64,000 bases of DNA from Streptomyces lydicus. GTDB lineage: Bacteria > Actinomycetota > Actinomycetes > Streptomycetales > Streptomycetaceae. Below, piece by piece: positions 8,896 to 17,760 of this stretch. The position numbers were made by a program, and so were the translations under genes. Position 1 is the first letter of the stretch. Each line of letters starts with the position of its first letter. The stretch covers positions 1,426,001-1,490,000 of the forward strand of contig NZ_RDTE01000003.1 in assembly GCF_004125265.1 (NCBI RefSeq), written 5' to 3'. The notes under the pieces were generated by a model, which saw only the letters and a program-made list of their open reading frames with translations, did no database searches and had not been told where the DNA came from.

Positions 8896-9822
8896 TCAGT
8901 TGGCGGCTGCCAGCAGTCCGAGGATACGCCGCGCCGTTGCGGTGTCCCGCGCCGCGGTGAAGGGCAGCGCATTGCCTCCTTCTATACGGAACGGCTGCCC
9001 GGCGACCGTGCCGCTCGCGCCGCCCGCCTCATGGACCAGCAGCAGCCCGGCCGCGTGATCCCAGGCATTTTCCCAGCTGAAGGCCGTGGCGTCGATCTCG
9101 CCACGGGCGATGTGCAGATACTCCAGGCCGGCCGAGCCGCAGGGGCGCGGGGCGATGCCGCCGGTCTCCAGGGTGGCCAGCACCCGCTTCTGCTCGTCGG
9201 TGGTGAAGTCGTAGTGGGACGTGGCGACATCGAGGACGGCACCGGACGCGGGGCTGCCGGCCCGCAGCGGTACGCCGTTCAGCCGGGCGCCGGCGCCGCG
9301 GCGGGCGACGGCCATCAGGCCGAGCGCGGGGGCGTACGTCCAGGAGGCCAGCACCTCGCCCCGGTGGGCGAGCGCGACGAGCGTGGCGAAACCGGGGTCG
9401 CCGTGGACGAACTGGCGGGTGCCGTCGACCGGGTCGACGATCCAGACAGGGGCGTCGCCGTGCAGCGCGTCGAGCACGCTCGGGTCGGCGTGCACCGCCT
9501 CCTCGCCGACCACCACGGAGCCGGGCAGCAGGGCCGTGAGGGAGGCGGTGAGGTGCTCCTCGGCGAGCCGGTCGGCGACCGTGACGAGGTCGTGCGGGCC
9601 GTTCTTCTCGACGATGTCCTCGGCGGCGAGCTGCCGGAAGCGGGGCATGATCTCGTCGGCCGCGGCACGGCGGACGGCGGCCTCGACGGCGGCCAGGTCC
9701 AGCGCCGACAGGTCGAGCGAGGGCTCCTCCCGGTCGGCGGCCGGGGCCGCGGCGGGCGGGGTGGTGTCGGTCGGGGTAATCGCGGTCTCTCCCGAATCGT
9801 GGGTACGAAGTGCTTCGATCAT
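8896..9822 (-). CDS. Inositol monophosphatase-family phosphatase
   Basis: A 308-residue Mg2+-dependent phosphatase. Metal ligands are Glu107/Glu108 in VVGEEAV and Asp130/Asp133 in DPVDGT, and the C-terminal WDHAAG motif is present. Relatives act on inositol phosphate, histidinol phosphate or similar monoesters, and the sequence does not decide between them. The ATG chosen is preceded by GGAG at close spacing. The first 40 residues are Thr/Pro/Ala-rich and probably disordered. Confidence 0.88.
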   Translation of the reverse strand: MIEALRTHDSGETAITPTDTTPPAAAPAADREEPSLDLSALDLAAVEAAVRRAAADEIMPRFRQLAAEDIVEKNGPHDLVTVADRLAEEHLTASLTALLPGSVVVGEEAVHADPSVLDALHGDAPVWIVDPVDGTRQFVHGDPGFATLVALAHRGEVLASWTYAPALGLMAVARRGAGARLNGVPLRAGSPASGAVLDVATSHYDFTTDEQKRVLATLETGGIAPRPCGSAGLEYLHIARGEIDATAFSWENAWDHAAGLLLVHEAGGASGTVAGQPFRIEGGNALPFTAARDTATARRILGLLAAAN

Positions 9823-9933
9823 GTCTCCATCGAAACACGAGCCACTGACACGAGGGCTGGACTCGAGGTGAATTCCGGATGCCACGGGGAGGCACGGCCG
9901 GAGGCCGGGGGCCGGGAGCCAGGCACGGCGGCC

Positions 9934-9949
9934 GGGGGCCTCGGCCCCC
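9934..9949 (-). terminator. Short GC hairpin after gamma-glutamyltransferase gene
   Basis: GGGGGCC and GGCCCCC pair around a 2-nt gap (or a 6-bp stem with a 4-nt loop), 5 bp past the stop codon of the gamma-glutamyltransferase gene on the minus strand. It is short but very GC-rich and correctly placed. Confidence 0.5.
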
Positions 9950-9954
9950 AGCGC

Positions 9955-11832
9955 TCAGCGCCCGACCGCGTACCCCTGCATCCCCCGCGGATTCGCCGCC
10001 GCCGACAGCACCCCGGTCTCCGGGTCCCGCGCCACCGCGCACAGCCGCCCCTCGGACCAGGCCTCACCCACCGTGACGAGATGCCCGCGCCGGCGCAGCC
10101 CGTCGATGACCCCGTCGCCGATGCGGGACTCCACGGTCACGCTCCCCGGCCGCATCCCGCGCGGGAAGAAGGATCCGGGGAAGGAGTCCTGGTGCCAGTT
10201 CGGGGCGTCCACGGCACCCTGCAGATCGAGGCCGCCGCGTACCGCCGCGCGCAGCGCCACGGCCAGGAAGAAGTGGACCTGCCACTGGTCCTGCTGATCG
10301 CCGCCCGGCGTGCCGAAGGCCATCACCGGCACCCCGTCGCGCAGCGCGAGGGACGGGGAGAGGGTGGTGCGGGGGCGGCGCCCCGGGGTGAGCGAGTTGG
10401 GCAGCCCCTCTTCCAGCCAGGCCATCTGCAGCCGGGTACCGAGCGGGAAGCCGAGCGCCGGGACGACGGGATTGGACTGCAGCCAGCCGCCGGACGGGGT
10501 GGCGGAGACCAGGTTTCCCCAGCGGTCGACGACATCGATATGGCAGGTGTCGCCCCGGGTGGCGCCGTTCCGGTCGGTCTCGGGGGCGACATCCGCCGAT
10601 ACCCCGTCGGCCGGGGCCGGGGCCGGTGCCGGTGCCGCCGCGCCGCGGGCGACCGTCGGCTCGCCGGCGCCGCTGCCGGAGATCCCCCGTGCGTCAAAGC
10701 CATCGGCGCCCGCCGCTGCCGCCATCGCGTGCTTGCTCAGCCGTGGGGCGCGGCCGTCCGGGCTGCCGGGCCGCAGCTCGTACGAGGCGCGCTCGCCGAC
10801 GAGGGCCCGGCGGGCAGCGTTGTACCCGTTGCTCAGCAGGGCGTCGAGCGGCACCTCGTCGGCGTCGCCGTACCAGGCCTCGCGGTCCGCCATCGCCAAT
10901 TTGCCGCCCTCGACGAGCAGATGCACGTACTCGGTGCTGCCGTACGCGGGCAACTCGTCCGGCAGCAGGGCGAGTTGCTGGAGAAAGGCGGGGCCCTGGG
11001 ACCAGCCGCCCGCCTTGGCGACGGTCCAGCCGTTCCAGTCGTGGGTGACGGGCTCCTCGTAGGTGGCGGAGAAGGCGGCCAGGTCGTCGCCGGTGAGGGT
11101 GCCCGCGTGGCGTTCGCCTGAGGTGTCCATGGCCGGGCGGGCCGCGAAGCCGGCCAGCGCCTCGCCGATGAAGCCTTCGCGCCAGATGCGGCGGGCGGCC
11201 TCGATCTGCGCCTCACGGCCTGCCGACGCGGCCGCTGCCTCCGCGAGCAGCCGACGCCAGGTGGCCGCCAACGGCCGGTTCCTGAGCAGCCCGCCGGGGG
11301 CGACGGACCGGCCGCCCGGGAGGTAGACCTCCGCGGACGAGGTCCACTCCGTCTCGAAGAGCGCCCGTACCGTCTCGACGGTCTCACCGATCCGCTCGAC
11401 GGCAGGATGGCCGTGCTCGGCGTAGCCGATGGCGTACCGCAGCACCTCGGCCAGGGACTTGCTGCCGTGGTCGCGCAGCAGCAGCATCCAGGCGTCGAAC
11501 GCGCCGGGGACCGCGGCGGCCAGCGGCCCGGTGCCGGGCACCAGGTCGAGGCCCAGCGAGGTGTAGTGCGCCACGCTCGCGCCGGCCGGCGCCGGGCCCT
11601 GTCCGCACAGCACCCGTACGGGCCCGCCGGCGGGCGCCAGGATCACCGGCACCTCGCCCGCCGGACCGTTCAGATGCGGCTCCACCACATGCAGCACGAA
11701 CCCGGCGGCCACCGCCGCGTCATAGGCGTTGCCCCCGTCCTCCAGAACGGCCATCGCGGACTGGGACGCCAGCCAGTGCGTGGTGGAGGCCATGCCGAAG
11801 GTGCCTTGGAGGGTCGGACGGGTGGTGAACAC
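9955..11832 (-). CDS. ggt: Gamma-glutamyltransferase-family protein (cytoplasmic type)
   Basis: A 625-residue Ntn-hydrolase precursor. The autocleavage nucleophile should be Thr429 in GDTCHIDVVD, followed by the WGNLVSATPSGG segment and the FGTPGGD oxyanion region. No signal peptide is visible, unlike the second copy at 56740-58596. Residues around 395-420 are an Ala/Pro-rich insert just before the cleavage site. The start is a GTG preceded by GAGGAG; an upstream ATG lies in a repeat-rich, unlikely stretch. It is divergent from the sirtuin gene. Substrate (glutathione or other gamma-glutamyl compound) is not determined. Confidence 0.88.
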   Translation of the reverse strand: MFTTRPTLQGTFGMASTTHWLASQSAMAVLEDGGNAYDAAVAAGFVLHVVEPHLNGPAGEVPVILAPAGGPVRVLCGQGPAPAGASVAHYTSLGLDLVPGTGPLAAAVPGAFDAWMLLLRDHGSKSLAEVLRYAIGYAEHGHPAVERIGETVETVRALFETEWTSSAEVYLPGGRSVAPGGLLRNRPLAATWRRLLAEAAAASAGREAQIEAARRIWREGFIGEALAGFAARPAMDTSGERHAGTLTGDDLAAFSATYEEPVTHDWNGWTVAKAGGWSQGPAFLQQLALLPDELPAYGSTEYVHLLVEGGKLAMADREAWYGDADEVPLDALLSNGYNAARRALVGERASYELRPGSPDGRAPRLSKHAMAAAAGADGFDARGISGSGAGEPTVARGAAAPAPAPAPADGVSADVAPETDRNGATRGDTCHIDVVDRWGNLVSATPSGGWLQSNPVVPALGFPLGTRLQMAWLEEGLPNSLTPGRRPRTTLSPSLALRDGVPVMAFGTPGGDQQDQWQVHFFLAVALRAAVRGGLDLQGAVDAPNWHQDSFPGSFFPRGMRPGSVTVESRIGDGVIDGLRRRGHLVTVGEAWSEGRLCAVARDPETGVLSAAANPRGMQGYAVGR

Positions 11833-12127
11833 GGGAGACTCCTCTGTGGGTGCGTGTCTGTGCCTGCGTGTCTGCGGGTGCGTGTCTGCGGGTGCGTGCG
11901 AACGGCTCACGGGGCGGTTGGGCGCCGCCCCGAAGGCGCCATCCGGAAGGGCCCCTGGCAGGGGGTCCCCCGGACGGTGCCGCCCTGGAAGGTGCTGCCC
12001 TGGAAGCGGTCACCGCATCCGCACCACCGCGACCTCACCACCGCATCCGCACCGCCGTGTATGCACCGCCGCATCGCCCCGCCCTATTCCCTTCGCCCTC
12101 CTCGCCTCCTCTGCGTACCCTCGCGTC
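11833..12127. other. Divergent intergenic region with short repeats
   Basis: The spacer between the gamma-glutamyltransferase and sirtuin genes must hold both promoters. I recognise no clear -35/-10 pair. It contains imperfect tandem repeats: CGTGTCTGCGGGTG is repeated near 11870-11897, CCCTGGAAG twice near 11982-12005, and CACCGCATCCGCACC twice near 12010-12055. No convincing small gene is seen. Confidence 0.5.
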
Positions 12128-12892
12128 ATGACCGGCACCGATGTGTCCTCCGACCGGCCGACCGGCCGACCGCTCGTCGCGATCCTCACCGGGGCGGGCA
12201 TCTCCACCGACTCCGGGATCCCCGACTACCGCGGGCCGAACGGGCTGTGGCGGCGGGATCCGGAGGCGGAGAAGCTCGTCACGTACGACACGTACATGGC
12301 CGATCCGGAGATCCGGCGGCGGTCGTGGCGGATGCGTCAGGAGAGCCCGGCGTTCGGGGCCGAGCCGAATGCCGCGCATGAGGCGGTGACCCGGCTGGAA
12401 CGGTCCGGCACGCCGGTACGTGTGATCACTCAGAACGTGGACGGGCTGCATCAGCTTGCCGGGATGCCCGAGCGCAAGGTGCTCGAACTGCACGGCACCG
12501 TGCGGACCGTGACCTGCACCCGCTGTCATGCCCGGTCACCGATGCCGGAAGCCCTGGCGCGGGTGGCCGCGGGCGAGCCCGATCCGCCGTGTCTGGTGTG
12601 CGGCGGGATCCTGAAGTCGGCGACGGTGATGTTCGGGGAGCGGCTGGACCCGCAGGTGCTCGGTACGGCGCTGGGCGTGGCGAAGGCGGCGGAGGTCTTC
12701 CTCGCGGTCGGGACGACGCTCCAGGTGCAGCCGGCGGCCTCGCTCGCCGGGGTGGCCGCGGAACACGGCGCGCGTCTGATCATCGTCAACGCCGAGCCGA
12801 CGCCGTACGACGCGCTCGCGGCCGAGGTGATCCGCGAACCGATCGGCAGCGCACTGCCGAGACTCCTGGCGGGGCTGGAGGAAAGCGCCTGA
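12128..12892 (+). CDS. Sirtuin, NAD-dependent protein deacylase
   Basis: A 254-residue Sir2-family enzyme. NAD-binding motifs GAGISTDSGIPDYRG (22-36) and TQNVDGLH (101-108) are intact, catalytic His122 lies in LHGT, and the zinc site is Cys130, Cys133, Cys155 and Cys158. It removes acyl groups from lysines using NAD and releases O-acyl-ADP-ribose. Length fits the single-domain bacterial class. The ATG at 12128 lacks a clear ribosome binding site. A macrodomain enzyme that can process its by-product is encoded 4.7 kb away. Confidence 0.93.
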   Translation: MTGTDVSSDRPTGRPLVAILTGAGISTDSGIPDYRGPNGLWRRDPEAEKLVTYDTYMADPEIRRRSWRMRQESPAFGAEPNAAHEAVTRLERSGTPVRVITQNVDGLHQLAGMPERKVLELHGTVRTVTCTRCHARSPMPEALARVAAGEPDPPCLVCGGILKSATVMFGERLDPQVLGTALGVAKAAEVFLAVGTTLQVQPAASLAGVAAEHGARLIIVNAEPTPYDALAAEVIREPIGSALPRLLAGLEESA

Positions 12893-13082
12893 GGCGGCCT
12901 CCCGGCCGCCGTACCGCTTACCGCTCTCCCCCGCCGGACCGGGACCACGCATCGGCCGACGAACCGGGCGGGGCCAGGTCCGGCGCCGGGGCCAGGGCCG
13001 GAGCCCATCTGCGGTGATGACCAGCCCGTGACGCGTCGACCGGGGTGCTGTGTCCTGGGCCACTCCCCCTCCCGCCCTCATC

Positions 13083-13107
13083 GTCTACAGTGCAGTAGAC
13101 CGTCTAC
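13083..13107. promoter_or_regulatory. Triple GTCTAC half-sites upstream of the two-component operon
   Basis: GTCTAC at 13083-13088, GTAGAC at 13095-13100 and GTCTAC at 13102-13107 form two overlapping inverted repeats. The inner one, AGTAGAC-C-GTCTACT (13094-13108), is a perfect 15-bp palindrome. It lies 75-100 bp before the response-regulator start, a position suited to an operator or upstream activator site. The rest of the 12893-13181 spacer shows no gene. Confidence 0.5.
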
Positions 13108-13181
13108 TTACCTGTAGTCACTCCGGGTCACCGCAGCCCGGTCGCACCCGAGCCAAAGCCGTAGGCCTGTGAGGATCACCG

Positions 13182-13844
13182 TTGCCTGTCACCGTCCTGG
13201 TCGTCGAGGACGACCACGCCCTGCGGGACGTGCTGGTGCGCGGACTGCGTGACGAGGGCTTCGGCACGCAGTCCGCGCAGGACGGCGCCGGCGCCCTGCG
13301 GCTGGCCGACGACGGCGTTGACGCGGTGGTACTGGACGTCGGGCTGCCGGACGCGGACGGACGGGACGTGTGTCAGGCGATGCGGGCGCAGGGGTTCGCC
13401 GGCCCGGTCGTCTTCCTGACCGCGCACCACCAACTCCACGACCGCCTCAGCGGGTTCTCCGCCGGGGGCGACGACTACCTCCCCAAGCCGTTCCACCTCG
13501 CCGAGCTGGCCGCCCGATTGCGCGCCGCCCTCAAACGTTCCGGACCCGTCGCGCCCACGGCCACCGGGGACCTGGTCCTGGATCCCGTGCATCACCACTT
13601 GTGCGTACGGGGCGTCGAGGTGGCCCTGACGCCCACCGAGTTCCGCCTGCTGGCCGCGCTGATGGCCGGCCTGGGGGCGGTGGTGCGCAGAAGGGAGCTG
13701 GTCCGGGCCGGCTGGCCGGAGGGCGCACAGGTCAGCGATAACACCCTCGACCAGTATCTGAGCCGGCTGCGCCGCAAGATCCGGGAGGCGGGCAGCGAGC
13801 TGACGATCAGCACCCTCCGGGGGATCGGGCACCGGCTGTCATGA
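13182..13844 (+). CDS. Response regulator, OmpR/PhoB family
   Basis: A 220-residue two-domain regulator. The receiver has the acidic pair VVEDD, phospho-acceptor Asp52 in VLDVGLPD, Thr80 and Lys102 in LPKPF. Residues about 125-220 are a winged-helix DNA-binding domain (LTPTEFRLLAAL through LSRLRRKI and RGIGHRL). The start is TTG with GTGAGG upstream. Its stop overlaps the start of the sensor kinase by 4 nt (ATGA). OmpR-family proteins bind 11-bp-period direct repeats, and such repeats lie upstream of both adjacent DUF347 genes. Confidence 0.95.
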   Translation: MPVTVLVVEDDHALRDVLVRGLRDEGFGTQSAQDGAGALRLADDGVDAVVLDVGLPDADGRDVCQAMRAQGFAGPVVFLTAHHQLHDRLSGFSAGGDDYLPKPFHLAELAARLRAALKRSGPVAPTATGDLVLDPVHHHLCVRGVEVALTPTEFRLLAALMAGLGAVVRRRELVRAGWPEGAQVSDNTLDQYLSRLRRKIREAGSELTISTLRGIGHRLS

Positions 13845-15262
13845 GCGCCCTCCCCGGCCTCCTCGCCGCGGCGGCCCGCCGTTGCCGCCCCCGTACGCTG
13901 CGGGGCCGGCTGTCCCTGATCGCGCTGACCACCGCCGCGCTGGTGATGGTGGTGCTCACCGTCGTCTTCAACACGGTCGTCCGCCAGCGCCTCCAGCAGC
14001 AGGCGGACGGTGAGCTGCGCACCCGGGCCGGCGCCGTGGCCGCGACCGTCGACACCCGCCACCACCCGGTACGCGTCCTGGAGACGCCGGGCGACGCCGC
14101 CCTCGACACCAATGTGTGGATCTACGCGGGCACCCGGCTGCTGGAGCACCCCGTATCCGCCCCGCCCGGCGACACGGTCACCCGCACCGCGGCCGGTCTC
14201 GCCGCGCACGGCGGCAAACGCTGCACCACCATGACGGCCGGTGACCGGATACGCCTGTGCGCCGAGCCCGTGGGCGGGGTCCGGGCGGGAGCCGGGCCGG
14301 TGGGCGGGGTCCGGCCGGGTGCCGGGCCCGCCGCCGTCGTCGTCACCGCCATGGACCTCGCGCCGTACCGCGCCTCGGCCGACACCCTGCTCATCGCCTC
14401 CCTCGCCCTGGACGCCGGCGTCCTGGCCTGCACCTATGTCCTGACCCGGCTGGCGGTGGGGCGTGCCCTGCGGCCCGTGCGGGCGATGACCGAGCAGGCC
14501 ACCCGGTGGAGCGTGGTCGCCTCCGACCAGCGCTTCGGCGCCGGGGACCGCCCCGTCGAGCTCACCCGGCTCGGGGCCTCGCTGGACGAACTCCTGGACC
14601 GGATCCGTGCCGTGCTGCGCCACGAACAGCAGCTCACCCGGGAGCTCTCCCACGAGCTGCGCAACCCCCTGGCGCGGATCACCGCCGAGCTCGACTGGTG
14701 GCAGGCCCGCCCCCGCTCGACCGCCGAAACCCACGCCACGCACGCCTCCATCGCCGATGCCGCCACCTCGATGCGCACCATCTGCGAGACCGTCCTCGAC
14801 GACGCCCGGGCCGGCGCACACGTCGTCCCCGGCACATCGGACGTCATGGCCGTGCTGCGCCGGCTCGCCACCCGGCTCGAAGCCCCGGGGAAGGCCACGG
14901 TCACGGTGTCCGGACCGGACACCCTGGTGGCCGGGGCGCCCGCCGCGCTCCTGGAGCGCATCGTCGCCCCGCTTCTCGACAACGCCCTGCGCTACGCCCG
15001 CACCCGGGTCGCCCTCCGGGTCTCGCCGGAGCCCGACGGCGTGCGTGTGGCGGTCGTCGACGACGGTCCCGGGGTCCCGGCCGCGTTCGCCGCACACCTC
15101 TTCCAGCCGGGCCGGCGCGCCGACCCCGAGGACGGACACGGCGGAGCGGGCCTGGGGCTGCCGCTCGCGCGACGCCTGGCCCGCTCCGCCGGCGGTGAGG
15201 TGACTCATGACCCCGGGCACACCCCGGGCACACGCTTCGTGGTCAGCCTGCCCGCCGGGTGA
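13841..15262 (+). CDS. Sensor histidine kinase
   Basis: A 473-residue membrane kinase. Transmembrane helices lie at about 24-46 and 181-203, enclosing an extracytoplasmic sensor of about 130 residues that includes a short Gly/Val/Pro duplication (145-163). A HAMP-like linker follows, then the H-box with His271 (ELSHELRNPLARI), N-box (LLDNALRYA), and G-boxes VDDGPGVP and GGAGLGLPLA. It phosphorylates the response regulator that overlaps its start by 4 nt. The signal is unknown. It ends 21 bp from the convergent DUF347 gene. Confidence 0.94.
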   Translation: MSALPGLLAAAARRCRPRTLRGRLSLIALTTAALVMVVLTVVFNTVVRQRLQQQADGELRTRAGAVAATVDTRHHPVRVLETPGDAALDTNVWIYAGTRLLEHPVSAPPGDTVTRTAAGLAAHGGKRCTTMTAGDRIRLCAEPVGGVRAGAGPVGGVRPGAGPAAVVVTAMDLAPYRASADTLLIASLALDAGVLACTYVLTRLAVGRALRPVRAMTEQATRWSVVASDQRFGAGDRPVELTRLGASLDELLDRIRAVLRHEQQLTRELSHELRNPLARITAELDWWQARPRSTAETHATHASIADAATSMRTICETVLDDARAGAHVVPGTSDVMAVLRRLATRLEAPGKATVTVSGPDTLVAGAPAALLERIVAPLLDNALRYARTRVALRVSPEPDGVRVAVVDDGPGVPAAFAAHLFQPGRRADPEDGHGGAGLGLPLARRLARSAGGEVTHDPGHTPGTRFVVSLPAG

Positions 15263-15283
15263 TCCCGCCGCACCCGGCGCCGA

Positions 15284-16162
15284 TCAGGAAACGCCCGTAA
15301 GGGTCTTGTCCTCGGGAACCGCGGTCCTGCGCTCCTGAACGTGGGCGTACCCCATGAGGCCGAGCAGCACCGCGAGGAGCACTGCCGACGAACCCGCCGT
15401 GCCGAGGTCGAGGCCGCCCTTGGCGACCGGCTTGGTGAGGAAGTCACCGGCGGTGGCCCCGAGGGGGCGGGTGAGCACGAAGGCGATCCAGAACAGCACC
15501 ACGTTCGGCACGGCCGGCACCCGCATCAGGACGACGAGTACGGCGAGCACGCCGGTGACGAGCAGGGCGCCGCCCGCGTAACCGAGTCCCGAGCTGTCGG
15601 AGAGGAAGTCCCCCATCGATGTGCCGAGCGTGTTCGACACCAGGATCGCCGCCCAGAAGAGGGCTTCCGCGCGGAAGGTGACGATGTCGCGGATGGCGAA
15701 CGTCAGCCCGGTGGCCTTCCAGATGGCGAAGATGACGATCAGCAGCGAGATCAGGATGGCGGCCCCGGTGGGGTAGCCCAGCCCCAGGCCCTGCGGCCCC
15801 CAGCCGAGCGACTTGGCGCCGTCGGTGAGGAACTTGGCGCTGGCGTCCCGGTTCATGAAGTCGGACATCGTGGTGCCCGCCATGCTGGTGGACAGGATGA
15901 CCGTCCAGTAGAAGAACGGGTTGTAGCGCCGGGACCGGAGCTGCACCACCAGCGTGACCACGAAGATCAGGAACAGCGCGATGGTGGTCAGGAAGTACCC
16001 GATTTTGAGGGTCTGGGCGAAGAGGTCACCGGCCGTCTCGCCGAGGGTCGTCGCCGCGGTCTTCATGACCCAGAAGGCCAGGGTGACCTCCGGGAGTTTC
16101 CGCATCACATACCTGTCGGTACCGGCGACGTCCCTGTCGGTCAGGACTTCGGGCTCAGGCAA
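15284..16162 (-). CDS. DUF347/COG4705 multi-pass membrane protein (copy A)
   Basis: A 292-residue integral membrane protein of the DUF347 repeat family, with about eight helices. The family signature appears as repeated units: PEVTLAFWVMKTAATTLGET near the N-terminus, then related TxGxxxGD/SD segments (TMSDFMNRD, TSMGDFLSD, ATAGDFLTKP). Function of the family is not established; transport has been suggested. I chose a TTG start because AGGAGG lies 8 nt before it. Copy B lies 264 bp upstream with its own promoter region. Both carry matching direct repeats, pointing to control by the neighbouring two-component system. Confidence 0.85.
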   Translation of the reverse strand: MPEPEVLTDRDVAGTDRYVMRKLPEVTLAFWVMKTAATTLGETAGDLFAQTLKIGYFLTTIALFLIFVVTLVVQLRSRRYNPFFYWTVILSTSMAGTTMSDFMNRDASAKFLTDGAKSLGWGPQGLGLGYPTGAAILISLLIVIFAIWKATGLTFAIRDIVTFRAEALFWAAILVSNTLGTSMGDFLSDSSGLGYAGGALLVTGVLAVLVVLMRVPAVPNVVLFWIAFVLTRPLGATAGDFLTKPVAKGGLDLGTAGSSAVLLAVLLGLMGYAHVQERRTAVPEDKTLTGVS

Positions 16163-16310
16163 GTTCGATCCCTCCTGGGTGGCGCCTCCGCGCCGCCTCA
16201 CGTCGAGCCGTGGGGCCTTGCGAAGTGCGCACAGTGGCGGCAATGGGCAGGTACGAGGCACACCGCGATCAGCGATGGCGTCGCACGCCGCCCCACGCTC
16301 CCAGCCGCGA

Positions 16311-16328
16311 CCTGAACGCATCCTGAAC
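16311..16328 (-). promoter_or_regulatory. 11-bp-period direct repeat upstream of DUF347 copy A
   Basis: On the minus strand the site reads GTTCAGG-N4-GTTCAGG, two identical heptamers exactly one 11-bp step apart, about 150 bp before the start codon. The spacing is that of OmpR/PhoB-family binding sites. A near-identical site precedes copy B at 17294-17311. Confidence 0.55.
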
Positions 16329-16363
16329 ACCACCGGCCGCACCCGCGAAGCAGCCCCGGACGG

Positions 16364-16402
16364 GTGAAGCCGGCCCCCGGAGCTCGGAGGGGCCGGCTTC
16401 AC
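16364..16402 (-). terminator. Hairpin terminator after DUF347 copy B
   Basis: Perfect 14-bp arms (16364-16377 and 16389-16402, GTGAAGCCGGCCCC and its complement) enclose an 11-nt loop. It lies 25 bp past the stop codon of copy B and before the upstream site of copy A, so it separates the two genes into independent units. Confidence 0.85.
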
Positions 16403-16426
16403 GTCCGGGCCGGGGCGAACCCGCGC

Positions 16427-17269
16427 TCAGCTCGCCCGGGGTGTGAGCCGTTCCGGCTCGGAGACGTCCCGCCGGGTGACCGTCAAGAACACCACCAGGC
16501 CGAGGATGACGGTCAGGAACAGCACACTGGTGATCACTGTGCCCAGGCCGAGTCCGCCGTCCGAGGTGGGCTGGGAGAGGTAGTCGCCGATCGACGCGCC
16601 CAGCGGCCGGGTCAGGATGTAGGCGATCCAGAAGCTCCACACCGCGTCCAGCCCGAGGGCGAAGTGCGCCACCGCGACGGCGGCGATCGCCAGGGCGAAC
16701 AGGCCGGCGGAGACCCAGTACCCGAGGTCCATCCGTTCGGCGACCAGGTCACCGGCCGCGGTGCCCAGGGCGAAGGTGAACAGCACGGCGAGCCAGTAGA
16801 AGCACTCGCGGCGGGTGGTGTCGATGTGGTGGATGGACAGCGTCTTTTCGCTGCGGTACCAGGCCACGAACACCACGACGAGGGCCACCGCGAAGGCCAC
16901 GGTGCTGGTCTCCAGCGGTACGCCCAGGTTGTCGGTGAGGTTGTCGCTGATCAGCGTGCCCACGACGCTGATCAGCGCCACGGCGAGCCAGTAGACACCG
17001 GGCCGGTAGGCGCGGGTGCGGAACTGCGCCACCAGGACCGCGACGAGCAGGACGCTCATCAGCAGCGACACACCGGTCAGGCCCAGGCCGAGCTTCTCGT
17101 TCAGCAGGTCGGCCGCGGTCTCGCCGACCGTGGTGCACAGGATTTTGATGACCCAGAAGTACGGCGTGACCTCGGGAACCTTGTTCCGGCGGAGGCCCCG
17201 GCCGACGGGAGCGGAAGGGGGGCCGGACGCCACGTGTGCCTCAACGGCCCCAGGGATATCAGCTGTCAT
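16427..17269 (-). CDS. DUF347/COG4705 multi-pass membrane protein (copy B)
   Basis: A 280-residue paralogue of the protein at 15284-16162, with the same fold repeats: KVPEVTPYFWVIKILCTTVG, TLISDNLTDN, TAAGDLVAE and ASIGDYLSQP. About eight transmembrane helices are predicted by eye. Function unknown. The ATG at 17269 has no good ribosome binding site; GTG at 17231, preceded by TTGAGG, is an alternative, and a leaderless transcript is possible because the direct-repeat site lies only 25 bp upstream. It ends in its own hairpin terminator. Confidence 0.82.
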   Translation of the reverse strand: MTADIPGAVEAHVASGPPSAPVGRGLRRNKVPEVTPYFWVIKILCTTVGETAADLLNEKLGLGLTGVSLLMSVLLVAVLVAQFRTRAYRPGVYWLAVALISVVGTLISDNLTDNLGVPLETSTVAFAVALVVVFVAWYRSEKTLSIHHIDTTRRECFYWLAVLFTFALGTAAGDLVAERMDLGYWVSAGLFALAIAAVAVAHFALGLDAVWSFWIAYILTRPLGASIGDYLSQPTSDGGLGLGTVITSVLFLTVILGLVVFLTVTRRDVSEPERLTPRAS

Positions 17270-17293
17270 GGTGCCCGACCGTGCCATCCGCAG

Positions 17294-17311
17294 CCTGAAC
17301 ATATCCTGAGC
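17294..17311 (-). promoter_or_regulatory. 11-bp-period direct repeat upstream of DUF347 copy B
   Basis: On the minus strand GCTCAGG-N4-GTTCAGG, heptamers 11 bp apart, differing by one base from the pair upstream of copy A. It lies 25-42 bp before the annotated ATG. Conservation at two paralogous promoters next to an OmpR-type regulator supports a shared operator. Confidence 0.55.
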
Positions 17312-17426
17312 GCTGCCGGGCGTCTGCTGGTCGTCTGCTGGGCACCTGCCGGGCCTGGAGGCGGCACAGCGGGGAGTTTCTGCGCGGCGCCGGCGTCCCC
17401 CGCCCGGCGCTCCGCCGGCACCTTGT

Positions 17427-17588
17427 TCACCGTCCCGGCAGCCCGAGTCCCATCCCCCCGGCCGCGCCGTCCAGCAGCGCGGACAGACCCTGACGGAACC
17501 GGTCGTGTTCGGACGGGTCGCCGATGAGCCCGGGGAATGCGTCCCCGGGGCCGTGACTGCCGAGGCTGCGTGGACTGCGGGGCGTGCG
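17427..17588 (-). pseudogene. Remnant of a TetR-family regulator C-terminus
   Basis: A minus-strand reading frame open for 53 codons between stops contains GDPSEHDRFRQGLSALLDG, which looks like the last helix of many actinobacterial TetR ligand-binding domains. There is no start codon or helix-turn-helix upstream, so this seems to be a decayed gene end. The flanks (17312-17426 and 17589-17700) show no other gene. Confidence 0.4.
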
Positions 17589-17760
17589 TCACGCGCCCCT
17601 GCCGCCCATAACGGTGTCTGGACGGAGGAGCCCACCCCGCAGCCAGTTGGGCGCTGCTTCCCAGCCCGACCCGTCAGGGCCGGGTCAAGTTGGCTAGCGT
17701 GAACGGAGCCGCACAGCGCGGCCGCTGACGAACCGTCGGCCGGGCTCGGAGGTAGCAACA

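Noticed and set aside
9955..11832. Cephalosporin acylase
   Set aside because: Same fold family, but the sequence around the nucleophile and the whole layout fit gamma-glutamyltransferase-like proteins better.
12893..13181. Small gene between sirtuin and response regulator
   Set aside because: Open frames there lack ribosome binding sites and codon bias; the stretch contains the GTCTAC sites instead.
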